Counted from the stretch's first letter, positions 45,470 to 58,500 are shown. The stretch: 64,000 nt of DNA from Earliella scabrosa (GCA_022605405.1 JABYQQ010000004.1:1922001-1986000), one strand, 5' to 3'. Notes: generated by a model from the sequence alone, not told the origin. Translations and numbers: made by a program.

Positions 45470-47241
45470 TCGCAACTAGCATTCTTCTGGTGCGCCCGGC
45501 GCTGTAATGATGAGTGGACCGTAGGGCGTGCGCCCGAGTAACGCGGTGGTGGGTCCTTGTCGTTCGCCGCCACAGTGTTACAAGCCTTGCCGAATGACTG
45601 CCGGGCGTGGTTGGTCTGCTCTCGCCTCATGGTACGCTTGGTTCTGGTGGCGTGTCTGCGAGGCGACCAAGCACTAAAGCAGTGCCGTTGTAATGTTGAC
45701 GAAACTTCCGAGACTTTGTGGGTGTAATGATCATTCAATCGCCCTGTTTGTTCTGTTCCGAGTGCCTCTCGTCGCGGGCGCCGGGCGGCACGTAGATGGT
45801 CAGCCTCAAAGCTCACAATAACGGTCCGTCCTAGGATAACGACAGCCGACAAGGACGATTGTGCCGCTTTCCGCTCCGAGTGGCTGGCAGCACGCCGGAT
45901 GTGTTTTGGACAGGTTGTCACCCAGAAAGGCAGGTCACCTGCCTTTCTGAGCACTATTGCCTTTTCCGTTCCGACGGTTGAACGCGCCCGTTCGCCTCTT
46001 GCCAAAACATATATAAACCCCCCGGTTCGCAACATACCACCCCAGTTCTCTCTTCCCTCTTCCTCCCATCTCTCGGCTGCCTGCATCCGGTCCCTCGTCT
46101 CTGCTCTTCTCTCTGGTCTCGTCTCTCTTCATGTTGGATCATCGTACATAGTGTGGCATCGTGAGTTCTCCCTCGCGCTATCTAACCACCGACCACAGGC
46201 AACGCCACTGACGCCACACCTTAACAGACTGGCATCGGTCCTCATGAGGGCTTGGGTCTGCTCGCTGATGTTGGCTTCGTTTCTGAGTGTCGCGAGTTCC
46301 TGATCGTCTGAGTCGCCCAAGTCTCTCCGGCTGTTCGACCACTGTGGCGACTCGATCCTCTCAACCACTGGCAACTCGACGCATGACACGCTGTTCTCGC
46401 TCGCCACCAAGACACTTCGACATTCTGAAGATCCGCCACGAAGACTAGGTGTCCCTCGCCACCGGCAACGCTCTGAATGCCCACTCGTCTTGTCGTACGC
46501 TCCTCGTTTGTCATTATGGGGCTGTGGTTGTCGTGGCATGTACTCGCATGAGCAGGGACCCGCAGTTAGCTCTTGGGCGTTGGTGGGACTGGGCCGATCC
46601 CCAGTCCCGGGGGGAGTTTTGGCCGCTGTCTGGGGCAACCAGCAGCGGCATTCCTGGCGAACAAACATAAACATCCGAGCCCTCAGCGGGCGGTGCGGAC
46701 GTATGTCATCTACGACGCACAGGAGGCCAGGTTGTACCCCGCGCACCTCTCTTCGATGGGCGAGAGAGCTTTCTGCGTAGAGACACATTATAATATAATT
46801 TGTCCCTGCTCCTTTTGTGTGATCAGGGTTCGAGGCCGCCCTTGCGGCGGGCGTCTGGTTTGGAACATCTAAGTACTACAGTGCGAGTGATTACAGTATT
46901 CCAAGTAAGCTGCTACTAGTAGTGGAGATCAGTATGCGGACTAGTACAGGAGACAACGCAGAAAACCCAAAAGTGTCCGTCCTAAGTCCATATGGTCCGT
47001 GATCAGCCTCAGCGTCACTGCAAACCGAAGCGTCCATCACGGCATTAGCGATGTTCTAGGTTGCAGAGGGTCTGGGCGGCGCTGTGGCAGTGCGCTCCCT
47101 CACTGCGAGGACAGGCTGCAAGGCGCCCTTCGAGACGTGCTCGACCCGGACGAGCACGAGGTCTTCCATTGCGAGAATCCGTCCATTCCAGTGCAGCGGC
47201 TTTTGGTATTCGTCCCGCGCCTTGTTCTACGCCCGGGCAGA
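45470..47241. other. Intergenic with a strong core promoter but no clear gene
   Basis: Contains a TATA box at 46012-46017 followed by a CT-rich leader. Downstream on the plus strand is an intron-like element (GTGAGT...CTAAC...CACAG, about 46160-46198) and a 19-codon frame at 46244-46303 that looks like a bare signal peptide. The 219-codon ATG frame on the minus strand (46129-46788) has no motif. No model could be supported. Confidence 0.4.
46012..46017 (+). promoter_or_regulatory. TATA box with CT-rich leader
   Basis: TATAAA within ACATATATAAACCCC, followed at about 46040-46130 by a pyrimidine-rich stretch typical of highly transcribed fungal genes. No downstream ORF identified. Confidence 0.55.
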
Positions 47242-49088
47242 TCAGCGTTCAGCGCTTCTGAGCAGTTTGGACCGGTTGACGAGCAAACGTACGAGGAAAT
47301 CTGCGACCTGAGCCGCGATCGCTTGCGCCAGTTTCTCGCGCACCGGAGGTTTGCGGCGGCGCAAGAGCAGGTTGCCTTCTCTTGTGGTGAGCGTCACCTG
47401 ACGTCTTTGTAGGGGATAGTCTTCAAACTGGGCATATAGTGTTAGATGGTAGATGAGGCGAGTCGCGCACTTTGCAGACGCAACTGTAGGCAAATAGATG
47501 TGGCGCACATGAACGGCGATGGCGAGCTTCTGGGGCATCTTGTATCCCGCCGGCCAAGCTGGTTCGCCGCGATTGACGAGGGACCGCGTATCGCCCATAA
47601 TGGCGTCACGGAGGCTGTACCCGTAGAACTCCATCGTCGGAAGACGGGACGATTCAGGCAGTCTGTGTCCCCTTTCATACGGGACCTGAGGGATCACGTG
47701 TAGCTGCACGGACGAATTCGCAAGATATACTTTGATTGAGCAAACAACGGTTCCGCCGGGACATACGCGTCACGTACATTATGGCCATCGTGTTCGGGTC
47801 CTGAGCTGAATGGTGCTGCATTGGCCGGTTCGCAGTAAGACGGAAAGGTGGACGTCACGGCCGCCGCTCTCGCTGACAACTCATGACTCATGAGGCTGGG
47901 GATTGGGCCCGGCGGTGCAACGTACGCCTGTTGCTGAAGGAAATGACCGGTCCTTGATGAGACGTGTTGTTGGCTTTTAGCATTCGGATTGTGCATGCTT
48001 ACGGATCGGTCAGTCATTGGGTAGCCTTGCGAAACTGAAACTGCATCAAGTCCGTAACTCCCGGACGTGCCTGGAGGCTGAGATATGCGGGCGTGTACGA
48101 CACGATGAGCATGACACGTTCAACCGTAATGTAATGATGATCGCATACGAAGTCCGTCCACACAGGCGAGATGGTCGCATGATAATAATTAGACGTTGTC
48201 GCCGGCATGTCGTAGGAAGAACCAGCCATGTACGCAGAGTCTCCGGAGGGCTGTCCCGGATTAGCATACTATGGAAAAGGAGGACATCATCAGTCAGGGT
48301 CACAATCGCATGTTTGATGTGACCCACTTACTTGGTCGTCGGTATAGAACGATGCTAGGTTAGGATCTTCATAGAAAGAATGTGAAGGGGAGTAGTACGT
48401 CCCGTCCATGGGGGAACGGGTACCTGTGTCGGATGAGCAGGAAGAAGACAATGTGAAACCGGTGCTAAGCTGCCGCGACGAGGCTCCTATATAGCGAGGC
48501 GAACCTCCCAGAGGGATGATATGACCTGACTCAGTAACCTTGACTGGTGGAGCACATGAATGACTTCAACGGCGTCGATACACGGATTCCGTGCGGCCTC
48601 GGCTTACGCGCAACAACAGTGAAACACAGAGCAGACGTGACCATAGCCGCCCACAGAGACGCGCCCAGTGGGTATATTTTCCCGACTGAGGATGACAATC
48701 AGTGTCAGATAGACAGCCTGAGGGAAAAGGGGCCCGCACCTCACGTCTTGAGCGAAGTATTCTCGCATGTTGCATGTAGTAGAAATGCAAAACGTCTCAA
48801 TGGTGAGTTTTCCATTCTTCAGCATCGTCGGCGTACTATTATGCCGTCGCACCTCTAGACGGCCACGCACCTCAACGGTCGAAAGGGCAACTTAACCGGG
48901 TCCCAGAACGTAACGTGCTGAAATCCATGTGCTTTGTGGACAGTGTATAACGTCTGATGAAGATGAATGTGATCCATCGGGGGCAAATATTCGGTACCGG
49001 GGGCAGGGACACGCCGTACCGGGTATACCGTGTTACTACACCGAACGCTGAGGCAATTCACAACCATAAGGTCTTGCTTGCCTGTCAC
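47242..49088 (-). CDS. Unrecognised Pro/Ser-rich protein, 416 aa
   Basis: Six exons on the minus strand: 49088-48871, 48563-48332, 48268-48149, 48077-47778, 47703-47509, 47427-47242; phases fit throughout. Exon 1 carries GTEYLPPMDHIHLHQTLY. Exon 2 has VKVTESGHIIPLGGSPRYIG, then Ser/Thr/Tyr-rich linkers. Exons 5-6 carry the only ordered domain (MEFYGYSLRDAIMGDTR, 'PQKLAIAVHFEDYPLQ', EKLAQAIAAQVADFLVRLL). That layout recalls basidiomycete-expanded proteins with a C-terminal domain of unknown function, but I cannot name it. The first intron (48870-48564, 307 nt) is long, so exon 1 and the start (49088) are the weakest part. No signal peptide or transmembrane segment. Confidence 0.65.
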
Positions 49089-49264
49089 CTGCCAGTGTGT
49101 GTCCGACGACCAAGGTCAAAGTTGTTGTGTACTCAGATGAAGTGGCTCGCCTGACAGCAGAGCATGGAATCCTCTTCAAGGGCCCGATAACGGTCCATTA
49201 CGGTCTCCTATATGACAAGACGTGAGAAGACCGGCTGCAGCGGTTTCCGGAAGGTTTGGAGTCA

Positions 49265-49339
49265 CACGGCGGGCACCGCCCCAGAACTGGTCGCCAGAAA
49301 TGTTCGGGAAAATCTCCACTGAGGCGACCTGACCTGAAC
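49265..49339 (+). repeat. Left terminal inverted repeat of the 546-bp element
   Basis: About 75 bp matching the reverse complement of 49736-49810 with about 5 mismatches; includes the perfectly shared segment GGTCGCCAGAAATGTTCGGG. Confidence 0.93.
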
Positions 49340-49735
49340 ATTCACCATGCATATGAGGCGCTGTAACAGCTAACCTATACCGACACTATAGCTCAACTTT
49401 CCGGTAGTAGGAAATGAAGAATACTTCGGTGTCATTTCCGATAGAAAGAAATGTTCCCTCGAGGTGAACTATTCGGTGGCGGGGGGTTTGAACGGGAAGA
49501 GGTGACCTATCCAGGGCAGCAGAACGTGGCATAATGGTCGGAATGTGACATATCTGCGCGCTGATTAGGTGACATTCACTCGGAGGCCTTTCTGAGTCAT
49601 TGATAGGCTACCTTTGTCCATCCTTTCCAGTCGCAGTCTTTGTTCACTTGTAAGGCTTCCTTCCTTGCTCACTTAAAGGCTCGACAAGGCTCCAGCTAAT
49701 GCTACCTCTCCAGATAACGATAATCATGCTCAAAA

Positions 49736-49810
49736 GATCAAGTCAGGTCGCCTCAGTGGAGATTTTCCCGAACATTTCTGGCGACCGGTTTTGGGGCGGT
49801 GCCCGTCGTG
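49736..49810 (-). repeat. Right terminal inverted repeat of the 546-bp element
   Basis: Partner of 49265-49339; followed by TCA. Confidence 0.93.
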
Positions 49811-49813
49811 TCA

Positions 49814-51460
49814 GTAATCATTTAGGTCCAACGAACATCTGTGTTCCAAGGGATCTATAGGACGTGTAAGCGTACGAACCTGACACAGTGGTACGGGGAT
49901 GAGCGGTGGTCTTGACTCCGAACACCCACTACGCATGTTCAGTTACTCGGAGTGGAAGGAGCCGAAAATCATGGTAACTAGCAGGTTCCACGGCTGCCCG
50001 AGGGGGCGTTTGGGAAAACAATGGCACCTTCAGATGACTCTTGGACCATAGAAAGAGACTTGATATAGTTCTATGCGGACTTGACTTGTGTACACATGAT
50101 GCATGGTTAATTTAGGATATAGGCAATCTCGCGGATATATTGAGTATGAGCCGACACTGGGCATTCATGGACGGGTCTACTTACCGACGCAGCGTCATTG
50201 AAGCATCCATCATTGATTTGTCCGGTGGGCTCGTCGGGCCACCCCAAGATATAAGACCGGGACGTGGCGCAGTCAGACGCGGCTACGTGTTGGACGTCAG
50301 CTATTACATTGAGGCGGCGAGGCGACCGGAGCATGCGCATCTATCAAGGCATTTCGCATCGCCTCCTTGGTTAGACGTCGGTTGCTTGAGCTCCGACTGC
50401 TGCGCGTTGTGTAGCACCGTTCGGACCCATGACGCGCTCCGCACACAGGAAAGAACGTTCAGTCAGACTAGCAGTGCATCAAGTCCAAGCGGGAAGCAGG
50501 CATGAGCGAGTCGAAATCAATTGAGCGGTGGATTGGGAAGGACTTATGGTGAACTCATTGAATGTACTTACGGGGACGAAGTTCCTATGACCGTGGTTGC
50601 TATATTATGGTCAATTTAGACTTACAAGGCAAATTCAGCGTCGTGAGTCAACTTCTACCCCAATGACATGACACTCCCGAGCACATGTCGGGACGATGTT
50701 CTCTCATGTAGGTACGCCGGTTGTTTAGTTGCGCACCGACATTCAGCTCAGAGTATCGCCTACCGAAGCCGGAGCGCTCTTCTTCTTCTTCATCGGGGCC
50801 GGCGAGAACCCTCGAGAAGCCCTCGAGTCAGCGGTAGATAGCCAGAGATCGTGCCTAGACGGAGTACTCACTCCTGCGTTGAACCTTCCTGTCGCCTTTC
50901 ATAGATCTTGCGGAAGCATCACGAGGTATTGGACCGGGGATCTGGCTCGAAAGAAGCATCGGCGTGAAAACAAGCGTGAGATTACCTCATGAAAGGTGAC
51001 GCCACGGAGTCTTCATCCGAACTTTGGTACTTCAGTCGCGTAGATACATGATCTGGTGTCGTGGGCTTGTTCGCCAAGAGAAAACCATTGGTAAGGCCGT
51101 TCGAGCGCAACCTGCCTTTGCGAAAGCTCACCAGGATGACCTGGTCATCCTGAATAGTGGATCCGGGTCAATGAGACGTCCTCGCAGTAGGATGAAGTAA
51201 ACGTTTGACTGTACTCACCTCTTCATGTCGTGGCGTCCCTTGCGTGTCATCATGCCAAAGAGTTAGGGCCGTGATGAACACAGGCACTCACGTATCAGGT
51301 CGCGCAGTGATTTTAGGCGAAGAGGCGGCTACCTTGGGGGTAGTCATCAGATCCGATCGAAGAAACACATATGTTACATCTCAATAAGTGCGCCAGATTG
51401 TATGACCCATGGCCCGAACGACAACCAGCGCCTGAATCAGCGCATAAGGGAACGCTCGCC
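49814..51460. other. Gene-poor stretch
   Basis: About 1.6 kb between the transposon and the VPS9 gene. Frames at 50140-50505 (+) and 50107-50340 (-) overlap each other and have no motif; no splice-supported model. Confidence 0.5.
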
Positions 51461-54400
51461 CTACTCTTCATGGAAACCTCCCATCGCGCGGACAGCTTCT
51501 GCCAGGCGCTTATACTCCCTCAGGAGCTCGCCAACTTCTGACACCTTGATATCGTCCTCGCTACACGTCAAAAATCGGTGATTGGGAGGAGATATACGGA
51601 TGGCGACGGGAGACTGGGCTCGAGAAGAGACGGGTGACTCTGGGCGCTTCGTCGTGCCAGGAGGTGGAACAAGCAATGACGAACGGCGAGAACTGGGAGG
51701 AGAAAACTACAAGAGAGTCAAAACGAGCCACCGGAAGAGCCCGGCTGAATGGAACTGACCTTCGATGTGTCACTGGGTCCGCCTTGAGACAGTCTCGAGA
51801 GGCCGGGCACGCTCGCTAGCCTATCTGCAAGACTCTTCCTCCCGCCCGTCGTCTTGCGCTTGCGAGCCTGGCGGCTCCGTTGGCTCATCATGCTCTCGAA
51901 GCTCCGTATGCTGCGCGCGTCGTGCTCCTCCTCGTCGTATTCCTCTTCTTCGTCCCCTTCCTCGCTCGACTCTTCGGACTGCGACACATCGTCAGCGCGC
52001 ATTGACCGGCTCGAACCCGGGCGCGATGGGACCTCCATCATTTGCTGTCCATGCTCCTCACCCTGAGACGACTTCGATCGGCCCGGGAGTGAAGCCGCGA
52101 TGCTCGCTATCGAAAAGTGCGTGTCTCGCCGGAGGAGCCCAAATCGGGGCTGTGTAAGGTTCCACGGGGCAGCGCTCTGGTCTGCGTCGATGGGTGGCGT
52201 AGGGACCTCCGCGTGGGGATCTGACGCCTGCCCTGGAAGAAGGGCACGCAGGACGCCGAAGGACGTATCAACGACGCCCGTGAGCACCTTGTTCGCAGAC
52301 CCCGCCAGTGCGTCCACCTGCTGTTCTACCCGACCGCGCAGACTCGATTGTGGCACCCGTGGGGAGCCTGATTCGGAACCGGGCCGGGATATAGGGATGG
52401 GTGTGAGCTCTGCGGTACTGTGCGGAGAGGGCATTAGCGCAACGAAAGACAAGGTGGAGAAGACCGAGGACGAAGTATGGAAGCGCGCAGTAGCGTTTCC
52501 ACTATGACAAGGTTCACGCCGGGAGGTACACAGCATGTTCGGGGCAATGAAACGCCCAAGGAAAGCAATGGCCGCAATAGCCGAAAGTGCAGTCATGATA
52601 CTTACCTGATTACCATTTTCTCGCTCTCGCCCAGCCCGAGAGCAGCGAGGTCGACGTTCTCTAGGAATTCGGCCACGGCCATGAGGTTGATGAGGCAGTA
52701 CCCTTCTTCTCCACCTGCAACACGTTCCCGCCTGAAGCGCTGGGTGAATAGCAGGTGGGAGACCAGGTGCGGAGGGTTGGCCTTTACCACGGCGAAGATC
52801 ATCAACGGGAGGATGATGTCGCCGGAGACAGGGGTTGCGGTGGGCGCTGGCGATGTCGAAGCAGATTCTGGAGGTGGAGATACGGTGAGGATAAGAGAGT
52901 TTGCAGAAGCGTTGCTTGACTCGGATGTCCCAGAAGCGTTGTCAGGTGTGAGCAATGCCGTCGTCTCAGTCGCCGTTGTTGGTAGCGATTCGCCATCGGC
53001 GGAAGATTCAATGATTGGAGACACGATCACAGCGGGAGGGGGAGAGACAGCTCTGTCCAAGTCATCATCATCGTCAGGGTGAACTTGCTTCCCGAACGAA
53101 CTCGCCATGGGAGTCTTCTCGTCCAGCATTTCATCTTCAGCCTTCAATCGCAAAGGAGGAAGCTTTGATAGACCATCTGTGCCCCAGGTTTAGCTTGTTG
53201 CGAGCAATGAAATGACTCAAATCACACACCGACAAGGGTCTTATGTACGGAGACCAAAGTAGCTGCTTTCTCTGCGGGTGATCGACACAAAGTGTCCAGC
53301 TGCACCAGCGCTGACCACGTGAAGATCAGTAATGTAATCTATGTCAGAGACATCGTATGGCACCTCACTTTGTCCGCAAGCCTTCACAAGGGCCTCAACC
53401 TGTCGTTCGGCGCGACCAACTTCAACACCAAGATGTCCAAGCCCTAGGTCTAGCAGGTTCACAGCAGCGATGCGGCTTGAGAGGGCCTCATCATGGGAGG
53501 CATCATCTGTACCGGGAGGAAGAAATAGCCTAACGCCGTCATCAACACACGCACTGTCACAATGGATCGACAACACTTACCTGTCATAGTAGACCGAACA
53601 GACCGTTTTTTCGACGGCCTCCATGACGCGCCTCACATAAATCGCCTTCGGACTCTCCTGCTCGTCAACATCACCACCCTTCTCGCTCACATCCTTCTCT
53701 TTCTCCGCGCTGCTATCCTCCTTGTCCTTCTCGCTCTCGCCTTCACTCCCACTGCTCGCCTTCCCGTGTCTCCGCCACCTCCCCTTGTGGCCCTCCCTCG
53801 CAACGTCCTCAGCCCAGCGCTTCTCGACCTCCTCCTCCAAGTCGTACCACAGCTCCTGCAACCGCCTCGCGACCTCCTCAATCCCCCCGCCCTCAACAAC
53901 CTCCGTAAGCTCTCCCGCAACCTCCCAGCTCGAGCCGTCCGATCCCCCCGCGCCACGCGCGCGTCCAGGGCTCGCACCCGCGCCAAGTCCACTCACGCGC
54001 CTCCGCCCATCGGTGTTCGTGCCCGTCCCTGCAGCAGGCGCAGGCCTGCCATACACGACCGGCCCGAGCCACTGCGTGCGTTCGACCACCCTCTCGTGCA
54101 CCCACGCAGGGACGCCCTCGCTAGCGAGCGCGTCCTCGATCTCGCCCCGCACCGAGCTGGCGATCCCGCCGAGGACCTGCGCGCGCTGTATCCGCCCGCC
54201 GATCACGTACGCGGGCACGTCCAGCGCCGGCGCATGCTCTGCCGCCGCGCCGGCTGTGGAAGACGTTGGCGAGACCGTGGAGCCCGGGGAGGTCGACGGC
54301 TCGAGGGGGGGTGGCAATGCGCTTGTGGACGTCGTCGGGCTTGCGGGGGGCGTCGGCGAGCTTGTGGTGGCTCGGCCGAACAGGGACGCGAACGGGTTCG

Positions 54401-55536
54401 ATAGTCGGGCGCCGCTCCCGCTGCCTGAGGCTATGGGGAAGGTCTGTCTAGTGGTGGGTCGTGGAGGCAGCGGCGGCCCTTTGACATGTGGTGCAGGCCG
54501 CGGAGGAAGAGGCAGAGCACTGCTATGCGCCTGCACTGGGAATGAGGGGTATGAGTGTGCGCTGCGCGGTTGTTGGCGTCGATGGCCATCTACAGGTGAA
54601 GTAGGTGAGATAGATAGAGGTCTAGGTAGAGGGGCGAGGGAAGTGAATGCCGAAGCCCGTGTAGCGGGCGTCAAGAGGGCTTGAAAAGGTTTTGACGATG
54701 GAGATAGCGTCGAACGAAACGTTAGAACATCTCTGTTCACGTCAAAGTCACACAGCGCATATATAAGTCCCAAGAAGGTCCCGGATTAGCATGTGTGATC
54801 TGAACAAGACAACTCTCAACGGCGTACTCGGTGATACATCCTCGAAGTCCCGACAGAGTGGTCACACTCGTGATCTTGGATCCTGCACCAGCATCGCAAA
54901 AAGCAACGTGATCTTTGATGAATTCCGCCGTGACTGCGACATTGGACGGATGCTGGTCTCGAGGTAGGAGGAGCGTGGCCTTCATAAGAGCAGACAGCGC
55001 GCTCAGCAAGTGCTTGTAGATGGGTGGAGGGACGTCGACAATAAAACTAGACTCACCTTGCCCTCCGTCACCGCATTCCAAATGTCATTCCACTCCGTCG
55101 TCCGCTCTGCCTCCAGCGCAAATCGTTCCAAGATCATCCATCCTGTGCTCGCAGCATCCAACCCAACGTTCTGAGCGGCAGCTTTGAGGTGCATGAGTTG
55201 CAATCGGTTCGCTGCATCGCGATCCGGCGGCGTGGGGTGAGAGGTGGAGCTTGTCGCAGGCGTTGTCGTGGCAGGCGAAGGAGCACCTCGATGTCTTGGT
55301 GTATACGGGACGTATCGCGGGGCTTGCACACTCTCTGTACTACCAGGCGCAGAACTCGCCGAGGTGGAGACCGTTGAGGCTGTCGCCGGAGCAGTCGGAG
55401 TGGAGAACGAGGACGGCCCGGGCGGAGGCGAGAGCAGAGGGTGCGCTGTGAGACTCTCGTGCGAAGCATTCCGTGTCAGGTTGATGCCGGAGCGTCCTAT
55501 CGACCCGGTAGGAAAGAGGCCTTCACGTCGTGCCAT
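51461..55536 (-). CDS. VPS9-domain Rab5 guanine-nucleotide exchange factor
   Basis: Eight exons on the minus strand: 55536-55057, 54979-54828, 54732-53581, 53529-53369, 53310-53230, 53176-52606, 52417-51760, 51706-51461; 1166 aa, phases consistent. The N-terminal part is disordered apart from a helical segment (AANRLQLMHLKAAAQNVGLD). The helical bundle and VPS9 domain (about 450-870) show TLVSVHKTLVDGLSKLPPLR, an acidic/Ser insert, then 'IILPLMIFAVVKANPPHLVSH' and EEGYCLINLMAVAEFLENVD. The C-terminal third is disordered with an acidic run and ends in a short helix (LREYKRLAEAVRAMG). It activates Rab5/Vps21 on endosomes. Much longer than yeast Vps9 (451 aa) because of the disordered arms and the insert inside the domain. 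No CUE domain was seen. Confidence 0.93.
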
Positions 55537-58500
55537 GTTTCTTCCGATGCAGGGAGGCCGGTGTTATTGTGCTGGATATCCGGCTAGATGGTTCGCTCTG
55601 GGCGTATGTGCGTGCACCGCGGCGTTCTGTGGTAGACCGTGTCAGCTTCAGGGTCGTAGAAGGCCTCGTGGACCACTTGTGGACGCGAGTATGGACAGAG
55701 CGCGGGCGCGGAGCTTCCGCTTGAACCGTATGCGAGTCGCGACCGTCCAACAAGGCTGCGCTTAGAAGGATACGGAAGAATGCTTTCCAAGCATATGGCG
55801 GGGTCCGAATATGTTGCAGCACCCGCAGCCGATACTAAGCATAATGCATTCACAAGACGGGAGACACGTATATGCAGACCACAATGGTGCATCCCTCCGC
55901 GGAACAGCACCTTCTCGGATGCACGGCATTCCAGAATCCATCGTGAACGCGTCCGCGCACCCGAGTATGTCATGCTGAGCTCACCGCCTGCGGCCTTGTC
56001 ACCGGGTTCTGCGCGTGTGGGACGACTATTGTCCGCACCCTGCACCGGAGCACAGACTGATGTGCTTTCTTCCAGAATACAGGCAAGAGCACGAAGCGGT
56101 ATTCGAGAACGCACCGCAGCCCGGATGTGAGGGCGTACCAGGCCGTAGAAGTGCGGTACTCACTAACACGTTCCCAGAAACGTCCTAATTTTGCGATTGT
56201 CCACCCGCCGACCAAACCGTATGCGGCTAGAAGCGTGATCTTCCCTGCGCTCCCCACGTCGGGATATCCGGAACGCTGTGACTGGCGACTCCTTGAAGTT
56301 GGTGCTGTTGAAATGGCCCTGTCAGGATGCACTAAGCCTCGCACGGGTGCACGATGGATGAGTGATATCCGTTCTCCGAGTCAGAATCTTGATTAATTCC
56401 ACTCGGCAGATGGCGCAGCTTCAAGGCGTTCGAGAACGGGCAGTCTTCAAGAGTTGTATGGGTCACTGAGGAGTCGCCAGTAGGAGAGATTGGAGATTAG
56501 GATTCCGTAGGGCAGAGGCGGCGCTGAGCTCATACTAAACCCTTTAGCGCCGAATCTCCGTACCGGGGTGTCTTGATCCGCTACGACGCTCGCGCGCTTA
56601 CACCTCCCATACACCGTGACGTAGCAAGAATTCGACTCTTCAAGCTTCACTGCGAGTAGGCAGTGGACATTTACTTGTCCGTCTAGGACTTACGCTGACA
56701 CCCGAGCCTTACAGGGCGGATCCTTGGACACCGTACGGGCCCTCGGACTTTAGTTGAACACCGAAGAGGGTATGGTTAGATGTTCCCAAGGTATCGATAC
56801 GGCCGGCCTATGCTGGAGGACTAGCTGAAACATATCAGCACTTTGGAGCTATGGGCGCCCTGGCCAGGTCTTCAACCTGGCATTCGAGACGGAAATTCGC
56901 ACATCCACACTCCGAGTCGGACAGGTGGTTTCCCGTACTCTCGGGGTGCGTTCTCCGAGTCCGTGCACCTTACTCCACCCTCCCATACCGCATGCACATC
57001 AGGTAAAGCCCCAGCTCGGAGAAAAAAGCGCCTAAAGCGTTGCGGGCCTCAGCGTCGTCAGCTTGGGAAGGCAGGATGCGCGGGTGCAACTGATTCTGCC
57101 TCGATTGTGTTTTGGAATCCTCGTTTCATGCCTTCGAGGCCGGGCCCTATGGTAGGCAAACCTCGACTGCTACGACAACTTCAGTGAATTACCGTCAACC
57201 TCCGCGCCGTCTACTCCCTCTGGCAGTCGATCGTCCAAGGCGCATTCATCACTGAGGGCGGGTAGTGGGAGCACTGGGCACTCAGTGCACACCGGACAAG
57301 GCAGAGCTTCCAGTCGGACAGCCAAGTTCAGAATTGCCCGGTTCGCATCTAACCAAGTCTGTTGTCACTTTGACTGCAATAGTCAGCGAATACCAAGCCA
57401 TTTGCAAATGGCAAATATCTCGATCTGACCCGAGTAGACGCGCGTCGGGGGGCGCGGGAATACGTGAGCGGCGCATCAATCGGTTGGCCACAAAGCCGCC
57501 CGATGTGGCATTGGCGCGCCGCGGCGTTCAATCGACCCTCTGCGCGTGCGCCTCGAAAGCATCTCAGTTGAGCATGCGCTGCGTTGCGCCATGTTCTCGA
57601 TTCTGGAAGATAAGCCTCGGACAGAAGAATGTGGCGCACGGTCCATGAGGGCTTTCTCGTCTCCGACTTCGGACTCCTGTGGCTCAGCGTCAAGACTAGT
57701 CCAAACCCACTATTAAGATGTACTGCGCGCCAGAAAGATACGAAACTTCTGGTCGGCGGCGCTCTGTGCTTCCGTAGGACAACGCACGGTCGGCACAGTC
57801 TAAGCTCAAGTCAGTGCTCAGTCATCAGCAAGTCGAGGAGGGTATATTTCGAGAGAGTGCGGCGGCTGGGCCTCTTCGTACGTTCTACACATCTGCTACT
57901 AAGACCTAAGTATTGCATGAAAAGCGACAGACCGGACTAAACCCCAGCGAATACGAGCGTGCCACATCCACCGCCGGACCCTTACTAGCCCCAGCGGTTG
58001 GAAACATCCCGACGCCGCAGCCCGCCCGCCTGCCGTCAACTGGTGACTAGCAACAAAACGTAGCAACGCTACCTAACGCCGAGCGCGGCCCTACCATACA
58101 TCTACAAATGTGCAAGCTCGCCTCCGGCCGTCTCGCAGAACACGAAACGCCCCCCACCCCCTCAAAGCCCTGAATACATCCGAGGCGGCGGCGGCAGCAG
58201 TGCGGCTCCGGCGCCGGCCAAGCGACGCGCGATTGAATGTCCAAATGCCGTCCGGGCCCGCCCTCGCCCTCTCCTGGGGTCTACGCATAAGTGATACTTA
58301 CGGTATGAAAAGGTATGAATCGGGTGCGGACGCCTCAAGCGACGCGGCGGGATGCCGCTTTGGGGCGGACAATGGCAGCATCGGGCGACACGAGGCGGGA
58401 GGCGAGCGTCCGAGCCAGGGAAGTCGAAGCAAGCGTATTGGGCGACTCTTGTCCAATTAGCCTCTGCCACTAAACGGACCGAACATGCATATGCTCGTCA

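Larger units (their letters stand above)
49265..49810. mobile_element. Non-autonomous DNA transposon, 546 bp, CAC termini
   Basis: Bounded by about 75-bp inverted repeats (49265-49339 and 49736-49810) starting CACGGCGGGCACCGCCCC / CACGACGGGCACCGCCCC, with about five mismatches. A 3-bp direct repeat TCA flanks it at 49262-49264 and 49811-49813. CAC-starting termini with a 3-bp duplication fit the CMC (CACTA-like) group, while the 3-bp duplication alone would also fit Harbinger elements. The interior of about 395 bp has no transposase-like frame. Classification is tentative; the inverted repeats are certain. Confidence 0.82.

Noticed and set aside
46129..46788. 219-codon ATG frame on the minus strand
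   Set aside because: No motif, odd composition (many Cys, Arg, His), no splice context, and it lies across a plus-strand promoter.
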